Of a stretch of 18,909 nucleotides of DNA, positions 8,644 to 15,930 are shown one piece after another. The stretch is from assembly GCA_020722625.1 (NCBI GenBank), contig DYKK01000025.1, positions 1 to 18,909 of the forward strand. Direction: 5' to 3'. Each line of letters starts with the position of its first letter. Position 1 is the stretch's first letter. This DNA is from Anaeromyxobacter dehalogenans (GTDB lineage Bacteria; Myxococcota_A; UBA9042; DTJE01). A program made the translations under genes and the position numbers. The notes beneath the pieces are model-generated. The model saw only the letters and a list, made by a program, of their open reading frames with translations. It was not told where the DNA came from and searched no databases.

Positions 8644-10644
8644 ATGACCTCCCTTTCCGGCGACCGGATCGAGTACCGGACCCAGGTCCGCTGGTCCCTC
8701 ATCCTCGTGGTCGCCGTCCTCCTGGTCCTGACCGGTCGCCTGTTCATGCTCCAGGTGGTCCAGGGCGAGCGACTGGAGACCCTCGCGCGCGTGTCGCACG
8801 TGGTCCGGGAGCGCATCCCGGCCTCGAGGGGGACGATCCGGGACCGCAACGGCGAGACCCTCGCGACGGACATCGAGGTCTCGGACCTCATGGTGGTCCC
8901 CCGGTACGTCCAGGACGTGCGGGGCGAGGTCGCTCTCCTGCGGGACCTGGCGGTCCTCGACGCGTCCCAGGCCGAGGACCTGGCCCGCCGGATCGAGGAG
9001 GCCCGCGCGGGCCCCCAGGGGTTCCAGTGGCTCCTGGCCCGCCCGAACCTGACCGGGTCGTTGTGCCCCCACGATCAGGAGAGGATGACCTTTGATTCGT
9101 CGCGGGGGATGCTCGTCTGTACGGTGTGCGGCCGCGAGTTCCAGGACCAGCGGGCCGTGATCCAGTCCCGTCTCCACGAACTGCCCGGGTTCTCGCTCCA
9201 GACGCGGGCGGTGCGCCACTACCCTGCCCGGGACCTGACCGCGCACGCGGTCGGCATCGTCAACGAGGTCGGACCCGGGGACATCCGCCGCTCGGAAGGC
9301 CGGCTGAAACCCGGGGAACTGATCGGGCGTTCCGGCATCGAGAAAGCCCTCGACGACGGGTTGCGCGGCGTTCCGGGCGAGAACGTCTTCGTGCGGGGCG
9401 CGGGGGGGGAGCGCCTGGACCCGAAGGGCCTTCCGCCCCCGTTCAACGAACTCGAGTCCTTCGCCCCCCGGCGCGGTCAGGACGTCACACTGAGCCTGGA
9501 CCTCACGCTCCAGAAGGCGGCGCGCGACGCCCTGTCCCGGCATCGCTCCGGGGCCGTGGTCGTGATGGACGTGGACACGGGGGAGGTCCTGGCCCTGTAC
9601 AGCCATCCGTCGTTCGACCCGGAGCCCGCGGTCCTCCGCGCGGACTCGTCGCCGACCACCCGGGCCGACGCCGTCCTGTCTCCCCTGCTGAACAAGGCGG
9701 TGACCCCGTATCCCCCGGGGTCCGTGTTCAAGATGGTCACGGCGGTGGCCGCCCTGATGGAAGGCCGGGCCGACGCCAGGACGCGCATCGAGTGCCGGGG
9801 CGTCCTCGACTACAAGCGGCACCTCTTCCGGTGCCACAAGCGCAGCGGGCACGGCGAGATCGGCATCGTCGAGGCCATCGCGGCTTCGTGCGACGTCTTC
9901 TTCTACACGCTCGCCGACACCCTCGGACTGGACACCCTGGCCCACTACGCACGGGACTACTTCGGGATCGGCGAGTTCACGGGCATCGAGGTCCCCGAGC
10001 GCCGGGGCGTGGTCCCGACCGTCCGCTGGTACGGCCGCCAGGGGAGGCCGGCGTACCAGCCCGGGTTCGCTCTGAACGCCTCGGTCGGCCAGGGGGACGT
10101 GCGCGTCACGCCGCTCGCGCTGGCCCGGGCATACGCGGCCCTGGTCAACGGGGGCCGCCTGCTGCGACCTCGCCTGGTCCGCGCCCGGGCGGCCCCGGCG
10201 ACCGGGAGTCAGCCGGTCGCCGCCCCCGAGGTGACCCGTTTTCTGGACATCCCACCTTCGGTGGTCCGCCTGGTGACGGCCGGCCTGCACGACGCCGTGA
10301 ACACCGAGGACGGCACCGCGTATCCCGCGCGGATCGAGGGGCTGCCCTTCGCCGGGAAGACGGGGACCGCCCAGGCCCCCGAGACCCGGCCCGGCGCCGA
10401 CGAACGGCTTCAGACCTGGCTCAAGGAGGACCATGCCTGGTTCGTCGGGTACGCCCCGTCTCGCCGCCCGCGTGTCGTCGTCGTGGCCTTCGTCGAGCAC
10501 GGGGGGTTCGGGGGCCAGGTGGCGGCGCCGGTGGCCCGGCAGGTCATCGAGGCTTACTACGCGGAACACGCCGACGAGTTTGCGGACCTGTGGGAGGATT
10601 TCGACCGCGAGCCGATCCTCGACATTGTCCCGGAGGCGCCGTGA
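8644..10644 (+). CDS. mrdA: Penicillin-binding protein 2 (elongation transpeptidase) with a zinc-knuckle-like insert
   Basis: Peptidoglycan DD-transpeptidase of the elongasome. Of 666 residues, 16-38 form the membrane anchor. RIPASRGTIRDRNGE (57-71) opens the dimerisation/pedestal domain. The transpeptidase domain has SVFK (360-363, nucleophile Ser360), SCD (415-417) and KTG (572-574). Cys384, Cys397 and nearby His residues lie in a family-typical region before the second motif. Odd feature: residues about 138-166 (bases about 9055-9141) form an insert with C-P-H at 141-143 and C-T-V-C at 159-162, spaced like a zinc ribbon, within the pedestal. I do not know this from classical PBP2. ATG 8644 is chosen at the usual distance before the anchor. 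GTG 8578 would add 22 residues and read through a small hairpin (8592-8605). The stop overlaps the rodA start. Confidence 0.96.
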   Translation: MTSLSGDRIEYRTQVRWSLILVVAVLLVLTGRLFMLQVVQGERLETLARVSHVVRERIPASRGTIRDRNGETLATDIEVSDLMVVPRYVQDVRGEVALLRDLAVLDASQAEDLARRIEEARAGPQGFQWLLARPNLTGSLCPHDQERMTFDSSRGMLVCTVCGREFQDQRAVIQSRLHELPGFSLQTRAVRHYPARDLTAHAVGIVNEVGPGDIRRSEGRLKPGELIGRSGIEKALDDGLRGVPGENVFVRGAGGERLDPKGLPPPFNELESFAPRRGQDVTLSLDLTLQKAARDALSRHRSGAVVVMDVDTGEVLALYSHPSFDPEPAVLRADSSPTTRADAVLSPLLNKAVTPYPPGSVFKMVTAVAALMEGRADARTRIECRGVLDYKRHLFRCHKRSGHGEIGIVEAIAASCDVFFYTLADTLGLDTLAHYARDYFGIGEFTGIEVPERRGVVPTVRWYGRQGRPAYQPGFALNASVGQGDVRVTPLALARAYAALVNGGRLLRPRLVRARAAPATGSQPVAAPEVTRFLDIPPSVVRLVTAGLHDAVNTEDGTAYPARIEGLPFAGKTGTAQAPETRPGADERLQTWLKEDHAWFVGYAPSRRPRVVVVAFVEHGGFGGQVAAPVARQVIEAYYAEHADEFADLWEDFDREPILDIVPEAP

Positions 10645-11777
10645 GTCACAGTCTGCTCGGTCACTCGGCCTCGACGCACCGCGCGGGCGGTTCCGTCTTC
10701 GTCGCGCTCGTGGCCCTGCTCGTCCTGTTGGTCGTGGGCCTGATGAACCTGCGGAACGCGGCCCTGTACGCCTCGGAATCGTTTCACCAGACGCAGGTCC
10801 TGTGGGTCGTGATCGGACTCGTGCTGGCCGCGACCGTGGCCCTGATGGACCTGCGGATGTTCGAGAGGCTGACCCCGGTCTTCTACTGGGGCGGCGTGAT
10901 CCTGCTCCTGGCCGTGCTCCTGGTCGGGCGTGAGGTGAACAACGCCCGCCGGTGGATCGCCGTCGGGGGCATCGCGTTCCAGCCGTCCGAATTCATCAAG
11001 CCGGCCCTGGTCCTGATGCTCGCGCGCTTCTTCCATTCCGAACGCAGCCCCGAGCGGTACACCCTGCGGACGCTGTTGCGGCCCATGGGGCTGGTTGCGC
11101 TGCCGGCCGGCCTGATCCTGGTCGAACCGGACCTGGGCACGACCCTCGTCGTGATGGCCGTGGGGTTCTCGGTCATGTTCTTCGAAGGGGTCCGGCTGCG
11201 GTCGTTCCTGATCCTGGTCGGGACGATCCTCCTCCTGCTGCCGATCGCGTGGCGGCTCGACCTGATCCAGCCCTACCAGAAGGAGCGCGTCCGCGTGTGG
11301 CTCGCCATGAAAACCCCGCAGCCCGAGGGCCGCAAGAAACTCGACAAGGGGATGCAACCCGAGCAGGCCCTGTGGGCGGTCGGGAGCGGGAGGATCACGG
11401 GCAAGGGGGGATTGCAGGGGGTCCAGTCTCGCCTCAAGGTCCTCCCGGAGATGCACACCGACTTCATCCTGGCCACCTTCGCGGAGGAACGTGGGTTCGT
11501 AGGCTGCGTGTTCCTGTTCCTGCTGTACGGGGTGCTGTTCGCCGCGCTCCTGACGGTCGCGGTGAGGGCGCGCGAGCGGTTCGGGGTCCTCGTCAGCGTC
11601 GGGGCCGTGGCCATCGTCTTCTGGCAGATGGTCTTCAACGCGGGCATGGTGCTGGGCCTGTTCCCGGTCGTGGGGCTGACCATGCCGTTCCTGTCGTACG
11701 GCGGGTCCGCCACGATCTCGTCGCTGTTCGCGGTGGGCCTGGCCCTCAACGCCGGGCTTCACCGGGGGCAGGTGTAG
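10641..11777 (+). CDS. rodA: Peptidoglycan glycosyltransferase RodA
   Basis: SEDS-family membrane polymerase that extends glycan strands from lipid II together with PBP2. The 378 residues have about ten membrane segments. Hallmarks: RRWIAVGGIAFQPSEFIK (103-120), VEPDLGTTLV (161-170), VLPEMHTDFI (267-276) with Asp274 corresponding to the essential catalytic Asp of RodA, AEERGFVG (281-288) and FLSYGGSA near the C-terminus. Odd feature: the long external loop before GSG (about 222-245) is Lys/Gln/Pro rich and lacks the common DPxGxGYHxxQS pattern. The start is GTG 10641, overlapping the mrdA stop as GTGA. The last 32 bases overlap the end of convergent ribF. Confidence 0.96.
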   Translation: MSHSLLGHSASTHRAGGSVFVALVALLVLLVVGLMNLRNAALYASESFHQTQVLWVVIGLVLAATVALMDLRMFERLTPVFYWGGVILLLAVLLVGREVNNARRWIAVGGIAFQPSEFIKPALVLMLARFFHSERSPERYTLRTLLRPMGLVALPAGLILVEPDLGTTLVVMAVGFSVMFFEGVRLRSFLILVGTILLLLPIAWRLDLIQPYQKERVRVWLAMKTPQPEGRKKLDKGMQPEQALWAVGSGRITGKGGLQGVQSRLKVLPEMHTDFILATFAEERGFVGCVFLFLLYGVLFAALLTVAVRARERFGVLVSVGAVAIVFWQMVFNAGMVLGLFPVVGLTMPFLSYGGSATISSLFAVGLALNAGLHRGQV

Positions 11778-12708
11778 GTCCCGCCGATCGGCCGGCGATC
11801 CGGCGGGTCTCGTCCACGTCCTGCGCGATCTGCGCCACGAGGTCCTCGACACGGTCGAACTTCCGGATGTCCCGGAGGTACCGCAGGAAGCGGACGCGGA
11901 CCCGCGTCCCGATCAGGTCCCCCGAGAACCCGAGGAGATGCGCCTCCAGGACCGGCCTGGGGGAATCGAAGGTCGGGATGGGACCCAGGTGCACGGCCGC
12001 GGGCCAGGACGACCCGGCGACCTCGGCCACGCAGGCATAGACCCCGGGCCTTGGCCGCGTCTCGCCGTCCGCGAGCACGTTCGCCGTGGGGAACCCGAGG
12101 GTCCGGCCGCGCCCGGCCCCAAAGACCACCTCGCCCGAGATCGAGAACGGCCGCCCGATGAGGCGTTCCGCGGCCTCGACCTCCCCGGCCCCGATCAGCC
12201 GGCGGATCCTCGAGGACGACACCCGGGCCCCGTCCGCCTCCACGGCCGGGACGAGCACGAGGTCGAAGGCGCCGGACGCGGCATCCCGGCGGAGCATCTC
12301 GACGTCCCCGGTCCGGTCCCGGCCGAAGCGGGCGTCTCCGCCCGCGATCAGGACGCGACACCCGAGCCGTCCCCGCAGGTGGTCCGCGAGGAAGTCGTCC
12401 GCCGGGACCGCGGCCAGCTCGAGCGTGAAGGGCACGACGATCAGGAGGTCCACCCCCAGCCGCTCGATCTCGATCACCCGGTCCTCGAGGCTCTGGATCA
12501 TGGTCGGGGCCCGCTCGGGGGCCAGGACCTTGAGGGGGTGGGGGAAGAAGGTGACCGCGCAGGACCGGAGGCCCCGGCGGGTCGCCTCGTCCACGAGGCG
12601 ACCGAGGAGCGCCCGGTGCCCCAGGTGCACGCCATCGAAGTTGCCCATCGCGACGGCCGTTGGCCGGAACTCCGCGGGCAGCAGGGCGAATCCCCGGAAC
12701 ATCCTCAT
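11746..12708 (-). CDS. ribF: Bifunctional riboflavin kinase / FMN adenylyltransferase
   Basis: Makes FMN from riboflavin and then FAD, in the cytosol. The 320 residues show both domains. The N-terminal adenylyltransferase carries GNFDGVHLGH (22-31, nucleotidyl-transferase HxGH), TFFPHP (53-58), GGDARFGRDRTGD (123-135) and SSSRIR (164-169). The C-terminal riboflavin kinase has GRGRTLGFPTAN (199-210), then a GVY motif (222-224). The tail FLRYLRDIRKFDRVEDLVAQI is typical of the family. The ATG overlaps the stop of the upstream HAMP gene (ATGA). The 3' end overlaps rodA by 32 bases tail to tail; no terminator is visible there. Confidence 0.96.
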   Translation of the reverse strand: MRMFRGFALLPAEFRPTAVAMGNFDGVHLGHRALLGRLVDEATRRGLRSCAVTFFPHPLKVLAPERAPTMIQSLEDRVIEIERLGVDLLIVVPFTLELAAVPADDFLADHLRGRLGCRVLIAGGDARFGRDRTGDVEMLRRDAASGAFDLVLVPAVEADGARVSSSRIRRLIGAGEVEAAERLIGRPFSISGEVVFGAGRGRTLGFPTANVLADGETRPRPGVYACVAEVAGSSWPAAVHLGPIPTFDSPRPVLEAHLLGFSGDLIGTRVRVRFLRYLRDIRKFDRVEDLVAQIAQDVDETRRIAGRSAGPTPAPGEARR

Positions 12709-13385
12709 CCGGCGTCCCCCCCGCCCGCGGCCGGACCGCCGGCACCCCGCCCGAAGCGCTCCTCCTTGCCACGGGCCGCCTCTCGCAGTTCCCCGACGAG
12801 TTCCGAGACGAGGGCCCGGTCCGCGGCCCCCTCGGGCGGGGGGAGGGAGGACAGCGTCTCGACCGCCCGCTCGAGGAGCGTGATGTCGCCGTGGGCCTCT
12901 CGTCGAAGCGAGTCCCGCAGGGCCGCGACGTCCTCGCCCAGGAACCGGAACTCGTCCCCCTTCCGCAGGGGCCGGATGGCCGCGAACTGTCCCATGGCCA
13001 TGTTCCGCAACATCCGCGACACCGCGAAGACCGGCCCCGCGGCCCGGAAGGTCATGCGGATGCCCACGTACGCGAGCGCCACGACCAGGAGGGCCGCGAC
13101 CCCGAACAGCCCCAGGACGCGCGGGCGGTCTTCGGTCTCTCGCGCCTTGTCCTGGAGTTCGCGGTCGAAGTCCTCGCCGGGGATCCCGGCGCCTCCCGGC
13201 GCCTCTTCACCGACCCGGATCGTGCCCATCAGCCGGGTCTGCTCCTCGAGCGTCCGCACGTAGAGGGTGCCCAGGACCGCGAGGATCGCGACGGCCACGG
13301 CCACGATCATCGCCGTGTACCGGGCCTGGAACCCCGCGTTGACCCAGACCTTCCTGCGCTTGTAACGGCGTCCACCCTTGCCCAT
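12705..13385 (-). CDS. HAMP-domain inner-membrane protein without an output domain
   Basis: The 226-residue protein has a basic N-terminus (RRYKRRKVWVNAGFQARY), a first membrane helix at about 24-42, a short periplasmic part (about 43-90), a second helix at about 91-109 and a HAMP-like linker (about 110-162; GPVFAVSRMLRNMAMGQF then DEFRFLGEDVAALRDSL). The remaining 60 residues are a short helix and a Gly-rich tail. No kinase, methyl-accepting or cyclase domain follows, so it is a HAMP-only transducer or a scaffold with unknown partners. The ATG has a strong GGAGG site. It lies between a HEAT-repeat gene and ribF, with an ATGA overlap to ribF. The HAMP call is from pattern, not alignment. Confidence 0.75.
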   Translation of the reverse strand: MGKGGRRYKRRKVWVNAGFQARYTAMIVAVAVAILAVLGTLYVRTLEEQTRLMGTIRVGEEAPGGAGIPGEDFDRELQDKARETEDRPRVLGLFGVAALLVVALAYVGIRMTFRAAGPVFAVSRMLRNMAMGQFAAIRPLRKGDEFRFLGEDVAALRDSLRREAHGDITLLERAVETLSSLPPPEGAADRALVSELVGELREAARGKEERFGRGAGGPAAGGGDAG

Positions 13386-13401
13386 GGCGACCTCCTGTCG
13401 T

Positions 13402-13425
13402 GGCCCGACGCGGGGGCGTCGGGCC
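13402..13425 (-). repeat. Perfect 10-bp intercistronic hairpin between the HEAT and HAMP genes
   Basis: GGCCCGACGC (13402-13411) pairs exactly with GCGTCGGGCC (13416-13425) around a four-base loop. It begins only a few bases after the HEAT-gene stop and ends before the HAMP-gene ribosome site. There is no T-run on the minus strand, so it is more likely an RNA stability or partial-attenuation element than a full terminator. Confidence 0.65.
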
Positions 13426-13428
13426 GGG

Positions 13429-14307
13429 TCATGGACTCCCGCCCGACCCCGGACTCAGCGCCCGGGCCAGGTCCCCGGCCGCCGTCCGCCCCGCGTCCTC
13501 CGAGGCCAGGACGCGGGCGTCCACGGGTTCCTCGGGGATCGTGTATTCGTCCACGTCGTCGTCCTGGGCGGGCGGGTCCTCGGCCGATCCGACCCCGCGG
13601 GCCGGACCCTCCCACAGGACGAGGCCCGAAGGCCCGACGGCCTCGATCCGGACCTCGACCTCGGCCCGGCGGGCATCGCCCGACACGCGCAGGAGACTCC
13701 CGCGCAGCGCGATCCGCACGGGAGCCGGGCCGGCGGCGCCCGCCATCCTGACCGCCCCCTCGACCTCGTCGCTGAAGTCCATTCCGGCATCCACGTCGAA
13801 ACGCCCCGTCCCGATCAGGACCTGGAGCACCCCGTCCTGGAGGTTCCGAGTCATGTCGTCGGCGAGGATGCGGGTCCGCGCCCCTTCCTCGCGCCCGACA
13901 CCGGCGAGGCGCCCGGGCTCCACCCGGAGGTCGCGCACCGTGAACGCGATGGATCCGGACCGCGCCGCGACCCGCAACGCGGCCCACCGGGCCCACTTCG
14001 ACACGAACCGGTCCGGGTCCCCGGCCGCGCGGCACAGGGTCGCGAAGGACTCGTCCGTGCCGAGCAAACCGAGCGCCCGGGCCGCGGAGCCGCGCACGAT
14101 GGAGGCGGGGTCGTCGAGGGCCTTGACGAGGGCCGTGTTCCCCTCGGGGGTTGCCGGCCGTGACGCCAGTCCGAGCGCGGCCTGGGCCCGCACCTTCGGG
14201 CTCGGGTCCGAGGCCAGGGCCTGGATCAGTCGCGGGTCCGCCCCGGCCGCCGATCCGCCCATCGCCGCCAGCAGGAAGACCACGACCGTGATCCGGGTCC
14301 GGCTCAT
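13429..14307 (-). CDS. Exported HEAT-repeat protein of unknown function (292 aa)
   Basis: A signal peptide (1-23: positive residues, hydrophobic VVVFLLAAMGGSA, likely cleavage after AGA) directs export. Residues about 25-115 hold two to three HEAT-like helical repeats, for example PSPKVRAQAALGLASR and PASIVRGSAARALGLLG, with the typical conserved Arg and Ala-Leu spacing. The second half (about 120-250) is a separate alpha/beta domain: FTVRDLRVEPG, RILADDMTRNLQDGVLQVLIGTGRFDV, then strands and VLWEGPARGVG. This order resembles periplasmic CsgG/LpoB-like domains, but the likeness is weak. The tail is acidic (PPAQDDDVDEYTIPEEP). It is first in a minus-strand run with the HAMP gene and ribF, facing the AI-2E gene across 193 bases. 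Confidence 0.78.
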   Translation of the reverse strand: MSRTRITVVVFLLAAMGGSAAGADPRLIQALASDPSPKVRAQAALGLASRPATPEGNTALVKALDDPASIVRGSAARALGLLGTDESFATLCRAAGDPDRFVSKWARWAALRVAARSGSIAFTVRDLRVEPGRLAGVGREEGARTRILADDMTRNLQDGVLQVLIGTGRFDVDAGMDFSDEVEGAVRMAGAAGPAPVRIALRGSLLRVSGDARRAEVEVRIEAVGPSGLVLWEGPARGVGSAEDPPAQDDDVDEYTIPEEPVDARVLASEDAGRTAAGDLARALSPGSGGSP

Positions 14308-14406
14308 CTCGCCAGAATCCGCCGTCAGATTTCACAACCCATTGAATCTATTGGATTTGACGAGGGTCCTCATTCACCACCATCTCACGGCAGCGGGTGT
14401 GCGACT

Positions 14407-14440
14407 TCAATCCTCAATCCGCAATCCGCAAGCCGGATTC
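14407..14440. repeat. Degenerate tandem heptamers with an overlapping inverted repeat
   Basis: Four 7-base units stand head to tail: TCAATCC, TCAATCC, GCAATCC, GCAAGCC (14407-14434). The end of the array overlaps the inverted repeat AATCCG (14423-14428) / CGGATT (14434-14439). The octamer CCGGATTC occurs at 14433-14440 and again at 14451-14458, 18 bases apart. All lie in the 193-base divergent gap between the HEAT and AI-2E genes, an AT-richer stretch with no coding potential. Operator sites or a mutable short repeat are the two readings. Confidence 0.6.
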
Positions 14441-14468
14441 TAGCATCGGCCCGGATTCCCGTGATAAT
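14440..14468 (+). promoter_or_regulatory. Possible promoter of the AI-2E/PerM gene
   Basis: GATAAT (14463-14468) matches 5 of 6 bases of the -10 consensus. The best -35 at 17 bases is CTAGCA (14440-14445), only 3 of 6, so an activator or another factor may be needed. It predicts a leader of about 26 bases before GTG 14501. Confidence 0.4.
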
Positions 14469-14500
14469 GTAGGTTCCGGTTTTCGGCGAAGGGGTCTTCC

Positions 14501-15631
14501 GTGAGCGTGCCGGGTCAGTGGGAGCGGTACGAGCGCTACCCGTACCTGCTCGCCAAGTACGGCGGACTCGTCCTGATCCTGGGCGCGGTGTTCGCCCTCC
14601 TGTACCGGCTGCGGGTGGTCGTGATCCCCATCCTGTTCTCGGGCCTGTTCGCCTATCTCCTGGCGCCCGCCGTGGATCTGGTTGCCAGGCGGCGCGTGCC
14701 CAGGACGTTGGCCTCGGCCCTGGTCGTGTTTCTGTTCCTGGTCGGGGGGGGCGCCCTGGTCCTTCTGGTCGTGCCGACGCTGTACGCCCAGATGCGCGAA
14801 CTGGGCGGGCGCTTCCCGAGGATGCTCGACGTCCTCGACGACCACCTGTCCCCCATCCTGGCGGACCGATTCGGGGTCACGTTGCACCTGGACGCCACCG
14901 CCATCACCGACTCGCTGCGCCAGAACCTCGAGTCTCTGGCCGCGCCTTCGGCCTGGCTCGTGGCGACCGTCTTCCACAGCGTCGTGACCCTGGGACTCGC
15001 CGTGTTCAACGTCCTCGTCGTGATCGTCTTCACCTTCTACCTGCTGCGATCGTACCGGGCGATCCTGGACGGGGTCCTGGGTCTGTTGCCAACGCGCCAT
15101 CGGGCCGGCGTGATCACGGCCGCGCGAGCCGCGGACGAGGCCCTCGCAGGATTCATCCGAGGGCAGGTCATTGTCTGCATCCTCATGGCGGCCGTCTATG
15201 CGATCGCCCTCACGGTCATCGGCGTCCGGGGCGGGGCCGTGATCGGGATGCTGGCGGGCCTCCTGAACTTCGTGCCCTACCTCGGGACCCTGACCGGGCT
15301 CGTGCTGTCCCTGCTCTCGGCGGCGCTTGACGACGGCGGACCCGGACCCGTGGTCGCGGTCCTCGCCCTGTTCGTGACCGGGCCCTTGCTGGATGCCACG
15401 CTCGTCACTCCGAACGTGGTCGGGCAGAGGGTCGGGCTGAATCCGTTCCTCGTGATCGTGGCCCTGCTCGCCGGGGCCGAACTCCTCGGGTTCCTCGGGC
15501 TCCTCCTCGCGGTGCCGGCCGCCGCGGTCCTGCGCGCCCTGGTCCGGGTGTGGCTTCCGATGTACCGGGCCTCCCGGTTCTACCAGGGCGACCCCGTCCC
15601 CGCGCGCGACGAGCGTGTCGAAAACCCTTGA
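14501..15631 (+). CDS. AI-2E family (PerM/TqsA-type) membrane transporter
   Basis: Integral inner-membrane protein of the AI-2 exporter superfamily; members have been linked to autoinducer-2, ion or small-molecule export, and the substrate cannot be read from sequence. The 376 residues have two N-terminal membrane helices (about 22-56), a third at 72-92 (TLASALVVFLFLVGGGALVLLVV), a polar segment (about 95-155), then four to five more helices. The C-terminal NPFLVIVALLAGAELLGFLGLLLAVPAAAVL-type ending is the family hallmark (shown here split by its NPFLVIVALLAG and GFLGLLLAVP parts). The start is GTG 14501 behind AAGGGG. Its stop codon is part of the -35 box of rpsU. Confidence 0.9.
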   Translation: MSVPGQWERYERYPYLLAKYGGLVLILGAVFALLYRLRVVVIPILFSGLFAYLLAPAVDLVARRRVPRTLASALVVFLFLVGGGALVLLVVPTLYAQMRELGGRFPRMLDVLDDHLSPILADRFGVTLHLDATAITDSLRQNLESLAAPSAWLVATVFHSVVTLGLAVFNVLVVIVFTFYLLRSYRAILDGVLGLLPTRHRAGVITAARAADEALAGFIRGQVIVCILMAAVYAIALTVIGVRGGAVIGMLAGLLNFVPYLGTLTGLVLSLLSAALDDGGPGPVVAVLALFVTGPLLDATLVTPNVVGQRVGLNPFLVIVALLAGAELLGFLGLLLAVPAAAVLRALVRVWLPMYRASRFYQGDPVPARDERVENP

Positions 15632-15656
15632 CAGTGGCGTCGGGATCCCATATATG
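15628..15656 (+). promoter_or_regulatory. Strong sigma70 promoter of rpsU overlapping the upstream stop codon
   Basis: A perfect TTGACA (15628-15633) is separated by 17 bases from TATATG (15651-15656). The TGA inside the -35 box is the stop codon of the preceding gene. The -10 is embedded in the 12-base palindrome CCCATATATGGG (15647-15658), a possible operator. Predicted transcription start is about 15663, leaving a 30-base leader. Confidence 0.8.
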
Positions 15657-15677
15657 GGTCGCGCCTTCGTGGACGAA

Positions 15678-15686
15678 GGGAGGTGA
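15678..15686 (+). promoter_or_regulatory. Strong ribosome-binding site deciding the TTG start of rpsU
   Basis: GGGAGGTGA is nearly the full anti-Shine-Dalgarno complement, ending 6 bases before TTG 15693. No ATG or GTG in frame fits the known S21 N-terminus, so this site fixes the rare TTG start. Confidence 0.85.
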
Positions 15687-15692
15687 GGACGG

Positions 15693-15914
15693 TTGAACCC
15701 GAAGCACGTCGAGTTCCGGCCGCTGGAGGTCGTGGTCCAGGACAACGATGTCGGCCGCGCCCTGTCGGCCCTGAAGCGCAAGATGGCCAACGAGGGGCTT
15801 TACAAGGAACTGAAGAAACGGCGGTTCCACGAGAAGCCCTCGGTCCGCGAGAAGCGCAAGCAGCGCGAGGCCCAGCGCCGGCGCAAGAAACTGATCGCCG
15901 CGCAGGCCCGCTAG
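15693..15914 (+). CDS. rpsU: 30S ribosomal protein S21
   Basis: Small-subunit protein at the anti-Shine-Dalgarno platform, needed for initiation. The 73 residues have the S21 layout: a short acidic/hydrophobic N-terminus (EVVVQDNDVGRALSALKRKM), then YKELKKRRFHEKPSVREKRK and a fully basic tail. It starts with TTG, unusual for a ribosomal gene and perhaps a way to tune output. It has its own promoter and is followed 16 bases later by the cytochrome P460 gene. Confidence 0.96.
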   Translation: MNPKHVEFRPLEVVVQDNDVGRALSALKRKMANEGLYKELKKRRFHEKPSVREKRKQREAQRRRKKLIAAQAR

Positions 15915-15930
15915 GAGCGTGGGGGTCTCC

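Noticed and set aside
8410..10569. 719-codon minus-strand open frame opposite mrdA
   Set aside because: Antisense shadow of a conserved gene; no motif or ribosome site supports it.
11290..11380. Loss of the catalytic Asp in RodA
   Set aside because: At first the altered loop suggested this, but the essential Asp lies in the HTDF motif (Asp274), which is intact.
14407..14434. CRISPR-like array
   Set aside because: Units are 7 bases, contiguous and degenerate, with no spacers or cas genes.
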